Shown one piece after another: positions 36,178-44,128 of a stretch of DNA of 64,000 nt. The DNA comes from Paenibacillus brasilensis (GTDB lineage Bacteria; Bacillota; Bacilli; Paenibacillales; Paenibacillaceae): the NCBI RefSeq assembly GCF_009363115.1, contig NZ_CP045298.1:3097501-3161500 (forward strand), written 5' to 3'. The notes below the pieces were generated by a model. The model saw only the letters and a list, made by a program, of their open reading frames with translations. It was not told where the DNA came from and searched no databases. The position numbers and the translations under genes are program-made. Each line of letters begins with the position of its first letter. The first letter of the stretch is position 1.

Positions 36178-36789
36178 ATGAAACATATTTTCCGTAGAGG
36201 AAGTAATCCAGAGGCCCCGGTGATTTTGCTACTGCACGGTACTGGCGGGAATGAACAAGATTTGCTGCCATTGGCTGATTTGGTTGCACCAGGAGCATCT
36301 GTGTTAGGCGTAAGGGGGAATGTGCTGGAAAATGGAATGCCGCGTTTCTTCCGCCGTTTGGCAGAGGGGGTGTTCGAAATAGAGGATCTTGTATTCCGTA
36401 CCCAGGAGCTAAGCGAATTTGTGGATACTGCTGCGGAGCAATACAATTTTGACCGTAGCAACGTCGTGGCTCTTGGCTATTCCAACGGGGCGAACATAGC
36501 GGCCAGTATGCTCTTTCACGATGCAAAAGCGCTGCGCGGAGCCATTCTTCATCATGCGATGGTGCCGCTGCGCGGGCTGCAATTGCCGGATCTCAGCGGT
36601 GTCCCTGTATTTCTGTCTTCCGGTGAAAATGATCCAATCGTTCCAGTTGGGGAATCCCGTGAGCTGCACGCTTTACTGGAAGGAGCTGGAGCCCAGGTGG
36701 AAGCATATTGGGAACGCAATGGTCATCAATTAACCCGTACAGAAGCCGAAGCCGCAGGGAAATGGTTTGGAGAGCACTGGAATGCATAA
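36178..36789 (+). CDS. alpha/beta hydrolase (carboxylesterase/phospholipase family)
   Basis: A 203-residue cytosolic serine hydrolase. HGTGGNEQDLLPLADLV forms the oxyanion region, the nucleophile Ser is in ALGYSNGANIAAS (about residue 102), Asp is in SGENDPIVPV and His in ERNGHQLT. It is most like the Bacillus MhqD/YodD esterases linked to quinone resistance; the substrate is not certain. AAGGAGGAATAG lies directly before ATG 36178. Confidence 0.9.
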   Translation: MKHIFRRGSNPEAPVILLLHGTGGNEQDLLPLADLVAPGASVLGVRGNVLENGMPRFFRRLAEGVFEIEDLVFRTQELSEFVDTAAEQYNFDRSNVVALGYSNGANIAASMLFHDAKALRGAILHHAMVPLRGLQLPDLSGVPVFLSSGENDPIVPVGESRELHALLEGAGAQVEAYWERNGHQLTRTEAEAAGKWFGEHWNA

Positions 36790-36862
36790 AATCATGCAAT
36801 AACGATCAAGCTACCGATTAGCGCTCCAGTGAGCGATTCCATAATTAGGAGGCGGCAACAAT

Positions 36863-37087
36863 ATGGCAAAACCGGATAATCGGGCCGATAATGTTGAGCA
36901 TTTGCAACAAAATATTCAGAATACACAGCAGAATCTTCATGAAGCTGAAGGGTATCTGAACGAGTTTTCCTCTGAAATCAGTGACGAGGAGCGTAAGCAA
37001 ATCGAAGAAAAAAATAATCGCCGTAAAGAAAGTATTAGAGCGTTTCGAGCAGAAGTGAAGGACGAAGCAGCACATTCTCAAGAATAG
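36863..37087 (+). CDS. tlp: small acid-soluble spore protein Tlp
   Basis: A 74-residue hydrophilic protein with the Tlp pattern: MAKPDNRADNVEHLQQNIQN at the start, then EISDEERKQIEEKNNRRKES and a C-terminal RAEVKDEAA. Tlp is made in the forespore in Bacillus and is one of the minor SASPs, so this gene indicates a spore former. AGGAGG lies 9 nt before ATG 36863. I could not find a convincing sigma-G promoter in the 73-nt gap after the esterase gene. It is closed by a strong terminator. Confidence 0.92.
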   Translation: MAKPDNRADNVEHLQQNIQNTQQNLHEAEGYLNEFSSEISDEERKQIEEKNNRRKESIRAFRAEVKDEAAHSQE

Positions 37088-37089
37088 CT

Positions 37090-37140
37090 AAAAAAGAGCG
37101 ACCCAACTCCAAGTTTCAATTCGAGCTGGGTCGCTTTTTT
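37090..37140 (+). terminator. terminator after tlp
   Basis: AAAAAAGAGCGACCCA and TGGGTCGCTTTTTT form the stem around an AT-rich loop with a GCTC/GAGC-like extension. It may serve both strands. Confidence 0.88.
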
Positions 37141-37274
37141 ATGCAAAAATCATCATAACCCCATCCGATTCATTTTCCCCCTATAATGCAATGAAGACGC
37201 TAGTTTTGTACTAAAAATGAATTTTTATAAATAATGTTGTTGTAAACTAATTTGGCTTGATGTTAAACAATAAA

Positions 37275-37288
37275 AGTAAGCGCAATCA
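37275..37288 (+). promoter_or_regulatory. possible CcpA cre site before sugar ABC locus
   Basis: AGTAAGCGCAATCA agrees with 12 of 14 positions of the cre consensus TGWAANCGNTNWCA. It lies about 40 bp before the sugar-binding-protein start, a usual place for catabolite repression of sugar importers. Confidence 0.5.
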
Positions 37289-37326
37289 TTAGCGAATCAT
37301 TTTTCATCATGCGAAGGGGGAAGGAT

Positions 37327-38292
37327 ATGCTGCTGCGAAGAAAAAGCATGTCGTTGATGCTCATGGCGGTGGTTTTAATGGCTGGACTGCTGCAAGGTTG
37401 TTCCTTGAAGGCCGACGAACAGGATGGGCCGGGAACAGAACTGGTTTTGTGGACGTTTAACGAGCTGCATGAGAAGTTTTTTCTGCAAATGGCTGACCAA
37501 TGGAACCAACTGCACCCTGATGAACAGATTAATTTGAAAGCGAATACATTCCCTTATGACAACCACCACAGCAAGCTGTCGATTGCATTGCAATCGGGGG
37601 TGGGGGCACCGGATATCGCGGATATCGAGGTCAACAAGATCGGCAACTTCCTCAAAGGGATACCGCAGCTGGTCGCGCTCAATCCGGTGATTGACCCGGA
37701 GATGAAGAACATTGTGCCTTCCAGAGTCCAGATTTACGGTAAAGACGGTAAGTATTATGGCATTGATTTTCATGTCGGGGCCGAAGTGATGTATTACAAT
37801 AAAGAAATTTTGGACCAGGCGGGCGTATTCGGTTTGGAGCCGCATAAATGGCTGATGAATGCCAACACCGGTTTTTTAGCGTTGATTGTGTTGGCTTTGT
37901 GGAGATGGCTGGGTGTTAACATGCTGTATTACATGTCGGGACTGCAAAACATTCCTCCCGAACTGTATGAAGCTGCGCAGATTGATGGAGCCAGTCGGTT
38001 TGCTTCCTTTTGGCGGATTACGATTCCGATGCTCAAGCCGGTGACGATCTACGTATTTACGATTAGTATTTATGCGGGCTTGTCGATGTTCACAGAGAGC
38101 TACATGCTGTGGAAAGGTAATAACTCTCCGAATGATATCGGCTTGACGATTGTCGGCTACCTCTACCGTCAAGGTCTGGAGCAGAACAGCATGGGCTTTG
38201 GAGCTGCGGTGGGCATAGTATTGCTCGTATTTACATTGGTGCTCAACCTGATCCAGCTCAAATTTTTTGGCATGTTCCGGAAGGAGGATTAA
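37327..38292 (+). CDS. chimera: sugar ABC binding protein N-half fused to permease C-half
   Basis: Reads through without a stop but joins parts of two proteins. Residues 1 to about 165 are an extracellular sugar-binding lipoprotein: lipobox LLQGC, then ELVLWTFNELHEKFF, GAPDIADIEVNKIGNF and VMYYNKEILDQAGV. From FGLEPHKWLMNANTGFLALI onward the sequence is the C-terminal half of a MalF/UgpA-type permease, with the EAA motif ELYEAAQIDGASRFASFWRI. The binding protein lacks its C-terminal lobe and the permease its N-terminal helices, so an in-frame deletion of over 1 kb has probably removed the gene junction. ATG 37327 follows GGGGGAAGG; the in-frame ATG 37309 lies before this RBS. The intact second permease follows 3 nt later. 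The importer should not work. Confidence 0.85.
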   Translation: MLLRRKSMSLMLMAVVLMAGLLQGCSLKADEQDGPGTELVLWTFNELHEKFFLQMADQWNQLHPDEQINLKANTFPYDNHHSKLSIALQSGVGAPDIADIEVNKIGNFLKGIPQLVALNPVIDPEMKNIVPSRVQIYGKDGKYYGIDFHVGAEVMYYNKEILDQAGVFGLEPHKWLMNANTGFLALIVLALWRWLGVNMLYYMSGLQNIPPELYEAAQIDGASRFASFWRITIPMLKPVTIYVFTISIYAGLSMFTESYMLWKGNNSPNDIGLTIVGYLYRQGLEQNSMGFGAAVGIVLLVFTLVLNLIQLKFFGMFRKED

Positions 38293-38295
38293 GCG

Positions 38296-39135
38296 ATGGC
38301 TCAGAAACAAAAAGGCTCGTTATCCGCATTTCTTGTTGTTCTGTTCATTCTGTTTGCCGGGTTTGCCCTGTTTCCGCTATTTGCCGTGACGCTTGCCTCG
38401 TTCAAGCCATCGACGGAGCTGCTGCGCTACGGCTTGAATCTTAAGCTGGAGTGGAGCATCATGTCCTTGAAAAACTATGCGTTCATTTTCCAGGGGACGA
38501 CCGATTATTTTCAGTGGTACTGGAACAGCATTGTCATTACCGTCTTGTTTACGGTGCTATGTCTGATATTGTCCGCGATGGTGGGCTACGGGCTGGAGAT
38601 GTACCGTTTTAGACTGAAAAATGTGATTTTTACGCTGGTGCTGGTCGTGATGATGATCCCGGTCGAAATTATTATGCTACCGCTTTACAAGCTGATGATC
38701 GGCATGAAGCTGATTAATACGGTATGGGGTGTGATATTGCCCTTCGTCGTTGCGCCGATCCCGATCTTTTTCTTCCGTCAATATTTGAGTGGAGTACCCA
38801 AGGACTTTATGGATGCCGCACGGGTTGACGGGTGCTCGGAATATGGTATTTTCGTGCGGATTATGATGCCGCTGATGGCGCCTGCATTTGCGGCGATGGC
38901 TATTTTACAGGCGATGAACAGCTGGAACAACTTCCTGTGGCCGATGATCGTATTACGTACCAACGACATGCTGACACTGCCGATTGGTCTGTCTAGTCTG
39001 CTGACGCCATATGGCAACAATTATGATGTACTGATCGCCGGGTCGGTTTTGGCTATTTTACCGATTCTGGTCGTGTTCTTGTTCTTCCAGCGTTATTTCA
39101 TAGAAGGTATGACGGCAGGCGGAGTCAAAGGATAA
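38296..39135 (+). CDS. sugar ABC transporter permease (MalG/UgpE family)
   Basis: A 279-residue inner-membrane subunit with about six helices. The N-terminus FLVVLFILFAGFALFPLFAV and the EAA loop DFMDAARVDGCSEYGIFVRI (around residue 175) are typical, as is the family ending RYFIEGMTAGGVKG. The length is normal, so this gene is intact, in contrast to the chimera in front of it. ATG 38296 is preceded by GGAAGGAGG. No ATPase gene accompanies it; many such importers share the ATPase MsmX, encoded elsewhere. Confidence 0.93.
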   Translation: MAQKQKGSLSAFLVVLFILFAGFALFPLFAVTLASFKPSTELLRYGLNLKLEWSIMSLKNYAFIFQGTTDYFQWYWNSIVITVLFTVLCLILSAMVGYGLEMYRFRLKNVIFTLVLVVMMIPVEIIMLPLYKLMIGMKLINTVWGVILPFVVAPIPIFFFRQYLSGVPKDFMDAARVDGCSEYGIFVRIMMPLMAPAFAAMAILQAMNSWNNFLWPMIVLRTNDMLTLPIGLSSLLTPYGNNYDVLIAGSVLAILPILVVFLFFQRYFIEGMTAGGVKG

Positions 39136-39160
39136 TCGCTACAACAAAAATGTAACATCG

Positions 39161-39197
39161 AAAAAAGCAGGTCGGGCATCCCGGTCTGCTTTTTTTG
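39161..39197 (+). terminator. terminator after sugar permease
   Basis: AAAAAAGCAG-GT-CGGG-CAT-CCCG-GT-CTGCTTTTTTT: a compact hairpin with A and T runs, 26 nt after the stop codon. Confidence 0.9.
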
Positions 39198-39316
39198 ATA
39201 TTACTGATTTTCATTCTCATTTTCATGTCTATGACCAGCACAAGCTGTAGGGAAACGTGGTATGATATTTGAAAGATTTCAAATATAGAAATATTCAGGC
39301 GGAGCGTGGAGAACCT

Positions 39317-40603
39317 ATGGAACCAACAGAAACCCAGAAAACTGGCCCGGCCACAGCGTCAACCGTTGGTATGGAGGATATTGTACGGGCGCATCATATG
39401 CTGCGTGAGGTGATTGTACGTACACCTTTACAGAGGGATGCCGTCCTGTCGGCCAAATATAACTGCAATGTATATCTAAAAAGAGAGGATCTCCAGGTTG
39501 TGCGGTCCTTTAAAATCCGTGGAGCCTACAATATGATCCGCAGTCTGACTCCTGAGCAAATGGAAAAGGGCATTGTGTGCGCGAGTGCGGGCAATCATGC
39601 GCAAGGTGTGGCTTTTTCATGTAATGCGCTGGGCATCCACGGTAAAATATTCATGCCAAGCACAACGCCTAATCAGAAGGTGAAGCAGGTTCGTCGCTTT
39701 GGCGGTAACAGTGTGGAGGTCATTCTGACCGGAGATACGTTTGACGATGCCTATGACGAAGCCATGAAGGTGTGCAGTGAGCAGACGATGACCTTTATCC
39801 ATCCGTTTGACCAGCCGAAAATTATAGCAGGCAACGGTACGATTGCGATGGAAGTCATGGAAAGCCTGGATACACCTGCAGATTATGTGTTTGTGACGAT
39901 TGGCGGCGGTGGCTTGGCGGCAGGCGTAGGCACGTATGTGAAAACTGTCAATCCGTCCACCAAGGTGATCGGCGTGGAGCCGCTTGGGGCAGCGTCGATG
40001 ACGGAAGCGATGCGTCTGAACAAGGTGGTTACACTGGACCACATAGACAAGTTCGTTGACGGAGCTGCGGTGAAGCGTGTCGGTCAGCTGACTTACGACA
40101 TTTGTAAAAATACGCTGGACGATATTGTGAAGGTACCGGAAGGTAAGGCTTGTACCGCAATTCTCGAGCTATACAATGAAAATGCGATTGTTGTCGAGCC
40201 TGCGGGCTCGCTGCCTGTAGCAGCACTTGATCTGTATCGTGAGCAGATTCAGGGCAAAACGGTGGTCTGTATCGTTAGCGGTGGCAACAACGATATTGAT
40301 CGTATGCAGGAGATTAAGGAGCGTTCCCTGATCTATGAAGGACTGAAGCATTATTTTATGGTGAATTTCCCGCAAAGAGCCGGGGCGCTGCGTGAGTTTC
40401 TTCAGGATGTGCTTGGACCGGACGACGACATCACAAGGTTTGAGTATACGAAAAAGAACGATAAGGAAAACGGTCCCGCGCTGGTCGGCATTGAGCTGTT
40501 TCACAAGGAAGACTATCTTCCTTTGATTGAACGGATGAACCGCAAGGGAATTAAATATACAGAACTGAACAAAAACGAGGATTTATTTAATATGCTGATT
40601 TAA
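39317..40603 (+). CDS. ilvA: threonine ammonia-lyase (threonine deaminase)
   Basis: A PLP enzyme that deaminates threonine to 2-oxobutyrate, the first step of isoleucine synthesis. The PLP lysine is Lys66 in VVRSFKIRGAYN. The glycine-rich phosphate loop is TIGGGGLAAGV. A C-terminal ACT-like regulatory domain (from about residue 335, HYFMVNFPQRAGALREFL) should mediate isoleucine control. From ATG 39317 (weak GTGGAGA RBS) it has 428 residues, like B. subtilis IlvA (422). An upstream in-frame TTG at 39269 would add 16 residues. It stands alone, away from other ilv genes. Confidence 0.93.
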   Translation: MEPTETQKTGPATASTVGMEDIVRAHHMLREVIVRTPLQRDAVLSAKYNCNVYLKREDLQVVRSFKIRGAYNMIRSLTPEQMEKGIVCASAGNHAQGVAFSCNALGIHGKIFMPSTTPNQKVKQVRRFGGNSVEVILTGDTFDDAYDEAMKVCSEQTMTFIHPFDQPKIIAGNGTIAMEVMESLDTPADYVFVTIGGGGLAAGVGTYVKTVNPSTKVIGVEPLGAASMTEAMRLNKVVTLDHIDKFVDGAAVKRVGQLTYDICKNTLDDIVKVPEGKACTAILELYNENAIVVEPAGSLPVAALDLYREQIQGKTVVCIVSGGNNDIDRMQEIKERSLIYEGLKHYFMVNFPQRAGALREFLQDVLGPDDDITRFEYTKKNDKENGPALVGIELFHKEDYLPLIERMNRKGIKYTELNKNEDLFNMLI

Positions 40604-40604
40604 C

Positions 40605-40628
40605 AAGGAGCCTGCGGGCTCCTTTTTG
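40605..40628 (+). terminator. terminator after ilvA
   Basis: AAGGAGCC-TGCG-GGCTCCTTTTTG, directly behind the ilvA stop codon. Confidence 0.9.
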
Positions 40629-40673
40629 TATGTATAACGTTATGCGTAGTTTATGGATTTCTTTTTATTTGAA

Positions 40674-40687
40674 ATAAAGCGTTTACA
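40674..40687 (+). promoter_or_regulatory. probable CcpA cre site before arabinanase
   Basis: ATAAAGCGTTTACA matches 12 of 14 positions of the cre consensus, with a perfect right half. It lies about 110 bp upstream of the arabinanase RBS. B. subtilis abnA is known to be catabolite-repressed. A further AGTGT/ACACT inverted repeat lies at about 40728-40739. Confidence 0.55.
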
Positions 40688-40831
40688 AAACTGAAGTCGA
40701 TAAGTTAATATATGTGTAACTTCATAAGTGTAAACACTAACGTAATCTATGTTTCACCTGATTCGCATCATATAAAATAAATTTGGAGGTGCGTAAGCTT
40801 AAAAGCTTGGAAAAAATCAGTACAAGGTAAA

Positions 40832-41770
40832 TTGGTCCGAACGGCGTTTGCCGCCGTAACCTCGGCGGCATTATTGCTGTCAGTGGTACCATCTGCATCG
40901 GCAGAGCACTGGGCATTAACGGGTGATGTGGCGACACATGATCCGTCCATCACAAAGGAAGGCAATGCATGGTATATTTTCTCGACAGGGCAGGGGATAC
41001 AGGTCCAAAGGTCGGATGATGGACGTAATTTTTATAGATTGCCGCAAATATTCCTGTCGCCGCCATCATGGTGGAAATCGTATGTACCCAAGCAGAAGAC
41101 TAATGATGTATGGGCACCGGATGCTCAAAAGTACAATGGACGTGTGTGGGTTTACTATTCCATTTCTACCTTCGGGTCACGCACTTCGGCCATTGGATTG
41201 ACTTCAGCAACGAGTATTGGTGCGGGAAGCTGGAGAGATGATGGACTTGTGCTGCGAACGACGGATTCTAACGATTATAATGCGATTGATCCGAATCTGG
41301 TCATTGACGCTTCCGGTGACCCGTGGCTTTCCTTCGGCTCATGGAATTCAGGCTTGAAAATTACTCGTCTGGATAAGAGTACAATGAAACCTACGGGCCA
41401 GATCTATTCTATTGCGAAGCGTACTGCTGGTGGTTTGGAAGCGCCACATGTTACTTACCGTGACGGCTACTATTATCTGTTTGCTTCCATTGATAACTGT
41501 TGCAAAGGCGTAGACAGTAATTATAAAATCATTTACGGCCGCTCCAAGAGTATCACTGGACCGTATGTGGACAAGAGTGGTAAAATCCTGATGGATGGCG
41601 GTGGAACCGTGCTGGATGCAGGGAATGACCGTTGGAAGGGACCAGGCGGACAATCTATTTATAATAACAGTGTTATTGCGCGTCATGCCTATGATGCTAC
41701 GGATAATGGAAATCCAAAGCTTCTGATTAGTGATCTGAAATGGGATTCAGCAGGCTGGCCTACGTACTAA
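40832..41770 (+). CDS. abnA: secreted arabinan endo-1,5-alpha-L-arabinosidase (GH43)
   Basis: Cuts the alpha-1,5-arabinan backbone of pectin side chains outside the cell. Signal peptide with core AAVTSAALLLSVVPSASA. GH43 five-blade propeller residues: base Asp in THDPSITKEGNAWYIF, pKa modulator Asp in NAIDPNLVIDASGDPW, acid Glu in GGLEAPHVTYRDGYYY. 312 residues from TTG 40832. The start is odd: the strong RBS GGAGGTGCG (40785-40793) is 6 nt before an in-frame TTA at 40799, and the frame from there (LKAWKKSVQGKLVRTAF) gives a better signal peptide with a positive N-terminus. A TTG start may have mutated to TTA. The TTG at 40832 has little RBS. Confidence 0.88.
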   Translation: MVRTAFAAVTSAALLLSVVPSASAEHWALTGDVATHDPSITKEGNAWYIFSTGQGIQVQRSDDGRNFYRLPQIFLSPPSWWKSYVPKQKTNDVWAPDAQKYNGRVWVYYSISTFGSRTSAIGLTSATSIGAGSWRDDGLVLRTTDSNDYNAIDPNLVIDASGDPWLSFGSWNSGLKITRLDKSTMKPTGQIYSIAKRTAGGLEAPHVTYRDGYYYLFASIDNCCKGVDSNYKIIYGRSKSITGPYVDKSGKILMDGGGTVLDAGNDRWKGPGGQSIYNNSVIARHAYDATDNGNPKLLISDLKWDSAGWPTY

Positions 41771-41820
41771 AAAAGTGGGATGTCTGGAGCCATCCGTATA
41801 GTCAGCTCACATAGATATAA

Positions 41821-41860
41821 GCGAAAAACTGCTCCTCCATATGGGGGAGCAGTTTTTCGC
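41821..41860 (+). terminator. terminator after arabinanase
   Basis: GCGAAAAACTGCTCC and GGAGCAGTTTTTCGC form a near-perfect symmetrical hairpin, about 50 nt after the stop codon. Confidence 0.88.
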
Positions 41861-41897
41861 TTGCAATGTAACAAAAACATGCTATTATGAATCAAGC

Positions 41898-41917
41898 TGA
41901 TAATAATTATCATTATC
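41898..41917 (+). promoter_or_regulatory. Fur box of second siderophore importer
   Basis: TGATAATAATTATCATTATC contains overlapping Fur half-sites (GATAAT / ATTATC). It lies about 64 bp upstream of the permease start, so the operon 41981-45088 is expected to be iron-repressed. Confidence 0.85.
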
Positions 41918-41980
41918 GCCTTTGGATTTATGGAGATTTTCGGATCTGGTGATTCGGGTATGGAGGGAGTGACCTCAAGA

Positions 41981-43066
41981 ATGCGGTCAAAAGGTCGGAC
42001 GGACGAACGTTCAGCTCATACAGAAAGCACAATTTTCGATGCAGCCTCTGTAGCTCGCCCGTTGCTCCGGTCAGGCAGGATTCGGCAGGTATTATTATTC
42101 ATAGCTTCTGCGGTATTATTAGCCTTGTCCATGTTTGCCGCTATCTCTTTTGGAGCTAAGGACTTGACTTTAAGCACAGTGTGGGCGGCAGTATTCCACT
42201 ATGATCGTTCGCTAATGACACATCAGATTATTCATGAGCTGAGATTGCCGCGTGTACTCGGTGCAGCCGTTATTGGAGCCGCGCTGGCGGTGGCAGGCTC
42301 TCTGATTCAGGGCATTACACGCAATCCGCTGGGAGATACAGGTGTGCTAGGCATTAACGCAGGCGCGATGTTTGTAGTCGCTGTGAGCTTTGCCTTTTTC
42401 CCTAATCTGCCTTATGGCACGTTAATCATATTGTCGTTCCTCGGTGCACTGATGAGTACCTTGCTGGTATTCGGCCTCGGAGCCTCTGCCCCGGGGGGAT
42501 TGACGCCAATGAGATTGACGGTGTCTGGTGCTGTGACGGCTGCCCTGCTAGGTTCCATGACTTCGGGGATTGCGATTTATTTTGATCTGAGTCAGGATTT
42601 GGCCTTTTGGTATGCGGGGGGTGTTGCCGGAATTAAATGGTCGCAGCTTGAGATCCTTGCGCCGATTTTGCTGTTGGTGATTGCCTGGTCTATGGGGCTG
42701 GCACGTTCCATATCGCTGATTTCAATGGGCGATGAGGTGGCGTTGAACCTGGGAATCAATCTCAAGCGTATCCGACTGCTTGGCCTGCTGACTGTGGTGG
42801 TGCTGGCTGGGCTATCTGTGTCGGCAGCCGGGGCGATCAGCTTTGTAGGGCTCGTCATTCCACATATCGCCCGCAAGCTGATCGGTGTGGATTATCGCCA
42901 GATTGTTCCGCTGTCTGCGCTATTGGGAGCTGTGCTGCTGGTGCTGGCTGATTTGGGGGCGAGAATGGCAAATCCACCGGAGGAGCTGGCTATTGGAATT
43001 ATGGTGTCCTTTATCGGGGTACCCTTTTTCCTCTTTCTCGCCCGTAAGGAAAGGAGGGATTTGTAG
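41981..43066 (+). CDS. iron-siderophore ABC permease, FecCD family (first subunit)
   Basis: An intact permease of 361 residues with a polar N-terminal tail of about 35 residues and then roughly nine to ten helices. Motifs: ELRLPRVLGAAVIGAALAVAGSLIQ, GITRNPLGDTGVLGINAGA, GAISFVGLVIPHIARKLIG and PPEELAIGIMVSFIGVPFFLFL. GGAGGGAG lies 11 nt before ATG 41981. An in-frame ATG at 41930 has no RBS. It overlaps the next permease by the TAG/GTG junction. Together with 43066 and 44129 it makes a complete importer except for the ATPase, which is not in this window. Confidence 0.92.
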   Translation: MRSKGRTDERSAHTESTIFDAASVARPLLRSGRIRQVLLFIASAVLLALSMFAAISFGAKDLTLSTVWAAVFHYDRSLMTHQIIHELRLPRVLGAAVIGAALAVAGSLIQGITRNPLGDTGVLGINAGAMFVVAVSFAFFPNLPYGTLIILSFLGALMSTLLVFGLGASAPGGLTPMRLTVSGAVTAALLGSMTSGIAIYFDLSQDLAFWYAGGVAGIKWSQLEILAPILLLVIAWSMGLARSISLISMGDEVALNLGINLKRIRLLGLLTVVVLAGLSVSAAGAISFVGLVIPHIARKLIGVDYRQIVPLSALLGAVLLVLADLGARMANPPEELAIGIMVSFIGVPFFLFLARKERRDL

Positions 43067-44091
43067 TGAGTCGCTCTACAGGAACCGGAGATGCAAGAAA
43101 GACAAAGGCTTGGCTCGTCTGCCTGATATTGGCAGCGATCAGCTTTGTTGTCATTGTGTTGGGCCTGAATACCGGAACGATCCGTATTCCACCCCTGCGT
43201 GTGCTGGATACGCTGTTTGGCGGTGGCAGTGGACGTGATCATTTGGTCCTGTTTGAGTATCGTCTGCCGCGTATCGTCGTAACCGTGCTGGCTGGAGCTG
43301 GATTGGGCGCAGCCGGAGCTGTCATGCAAGGCTTGTCACGGAACGCGCTTGCTGACCCCGGAGTGCTGGGACTTCACGCAGGGGCTGCGCTCGGGCTGGT
43401 GATGTTCGTCAGCTTTTTTCGCGATCTGGAGGGCTCGGCAGCCGTGCTTATCCCCTTGTTTACCTTTGCAGGAGGACTCATTGCAGCGGTGCTGATTGTA
43501 CTATTGTCGTATAGCCGCAGCAGAGGAGTCGTGCCCGTGCGTCTGATTTTGTCCGGTATCGGTGTAGCCTCGGGTCTCAGCGCAATAACGCTGTATTGGT
43601 CGTTGCGCCTCGATGAGGATACGTATGCATTTACTGCACGCTGGCTGGCTGGGAGCGTGTGGGGCCGGGACTGGGTGCATGCAGCGGCTTTGCTGCCATG
43701 GATCGTCATTGTGCTGCCCTATGTTCTGTCACAGACGCGCAGCCTGAATAACCTGTCGCTGGGCGACGAGACAGCAGCCGGAATCGGCACGAATGTGAGG
43801 CGTCAGCGCCTGCTGCTGCTGGGCGCAGCTGTAGCTCTATCGAGTGCCAGCGTGTCTATGGCTGGAGGTATCGGCTTTATCGGGCTGATCGCACCTCATC
43901 TGGCTCGCCGTCTGGTCGGACCGATGTACCAGCATTTGCTGCCCGTGGCCTGCTTTGTCGGGGTCGTCATACTGGTCACATCCGACACGATTGGACGTTC
44001 GGTGTTTCAGCCGAATGCGATTCCCGCAGGGGTGGTAGTTGCGGTGGTAGGGGCCCCGTATTTTTTGTTCCTGCTGTCCCGAACCAAATGA
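43066..44091 (+). CDS. iron-siderophore ABC permease, FecCD family (second subunit)
   Basis: Intact 341-residue permease. TM1 (AWLVCLILAAISFVVIVLGL) is followed by NTGTIRIPPLRVLDTLFGG, then YRLPRIVVTVLAGAGLGAAGAVMQ, NALADPGVLGLHAGAA, the ATPase-docking helix SLGDETAAGIGTNV and GIGFIGLIAPHLARRLVG. The GTG start 43066 overlaps the preceding TAG, with AAGGAAAGGAGG upstream. It gives a useful standard for what is missing in the genes at 28613 and 29215. Confidence 0.93.
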   Translation: MSRSTGTGDARKTKAWLVCLILAAISFVVIVLGLNTGTIRIPPLRVLDTLFGGGSGRDHLVLFEYRLPRIVVTVLAGAGLGAAGAVMQGLSRNALADPGVLGLHAGAALGLVMFVSFFRDLEGSAAVLIPLFTFAGGLIAAVLIVLLSYSRSRGVVPVRLILSGIGVASGLSAITLYWSLRLDEDTYAFTARWLAGSVWGRDWVHAAALLPWIVIVLPYVLSQTRSLNNLSLGDETAAGIGTNVRRQRLLLLGAAVALSSASVSMAGGIGFIGLIAPHLARRLVGPMYQHLLPVACFVGVVILVTSDTIGRSVFQPNAIPAGVVVAVVGAPYFLFLLSRTK

Positions 44092-44128
44092 CAGAAGGAA
44101 TACATATAAAGCATAGGAGAGAATAATC

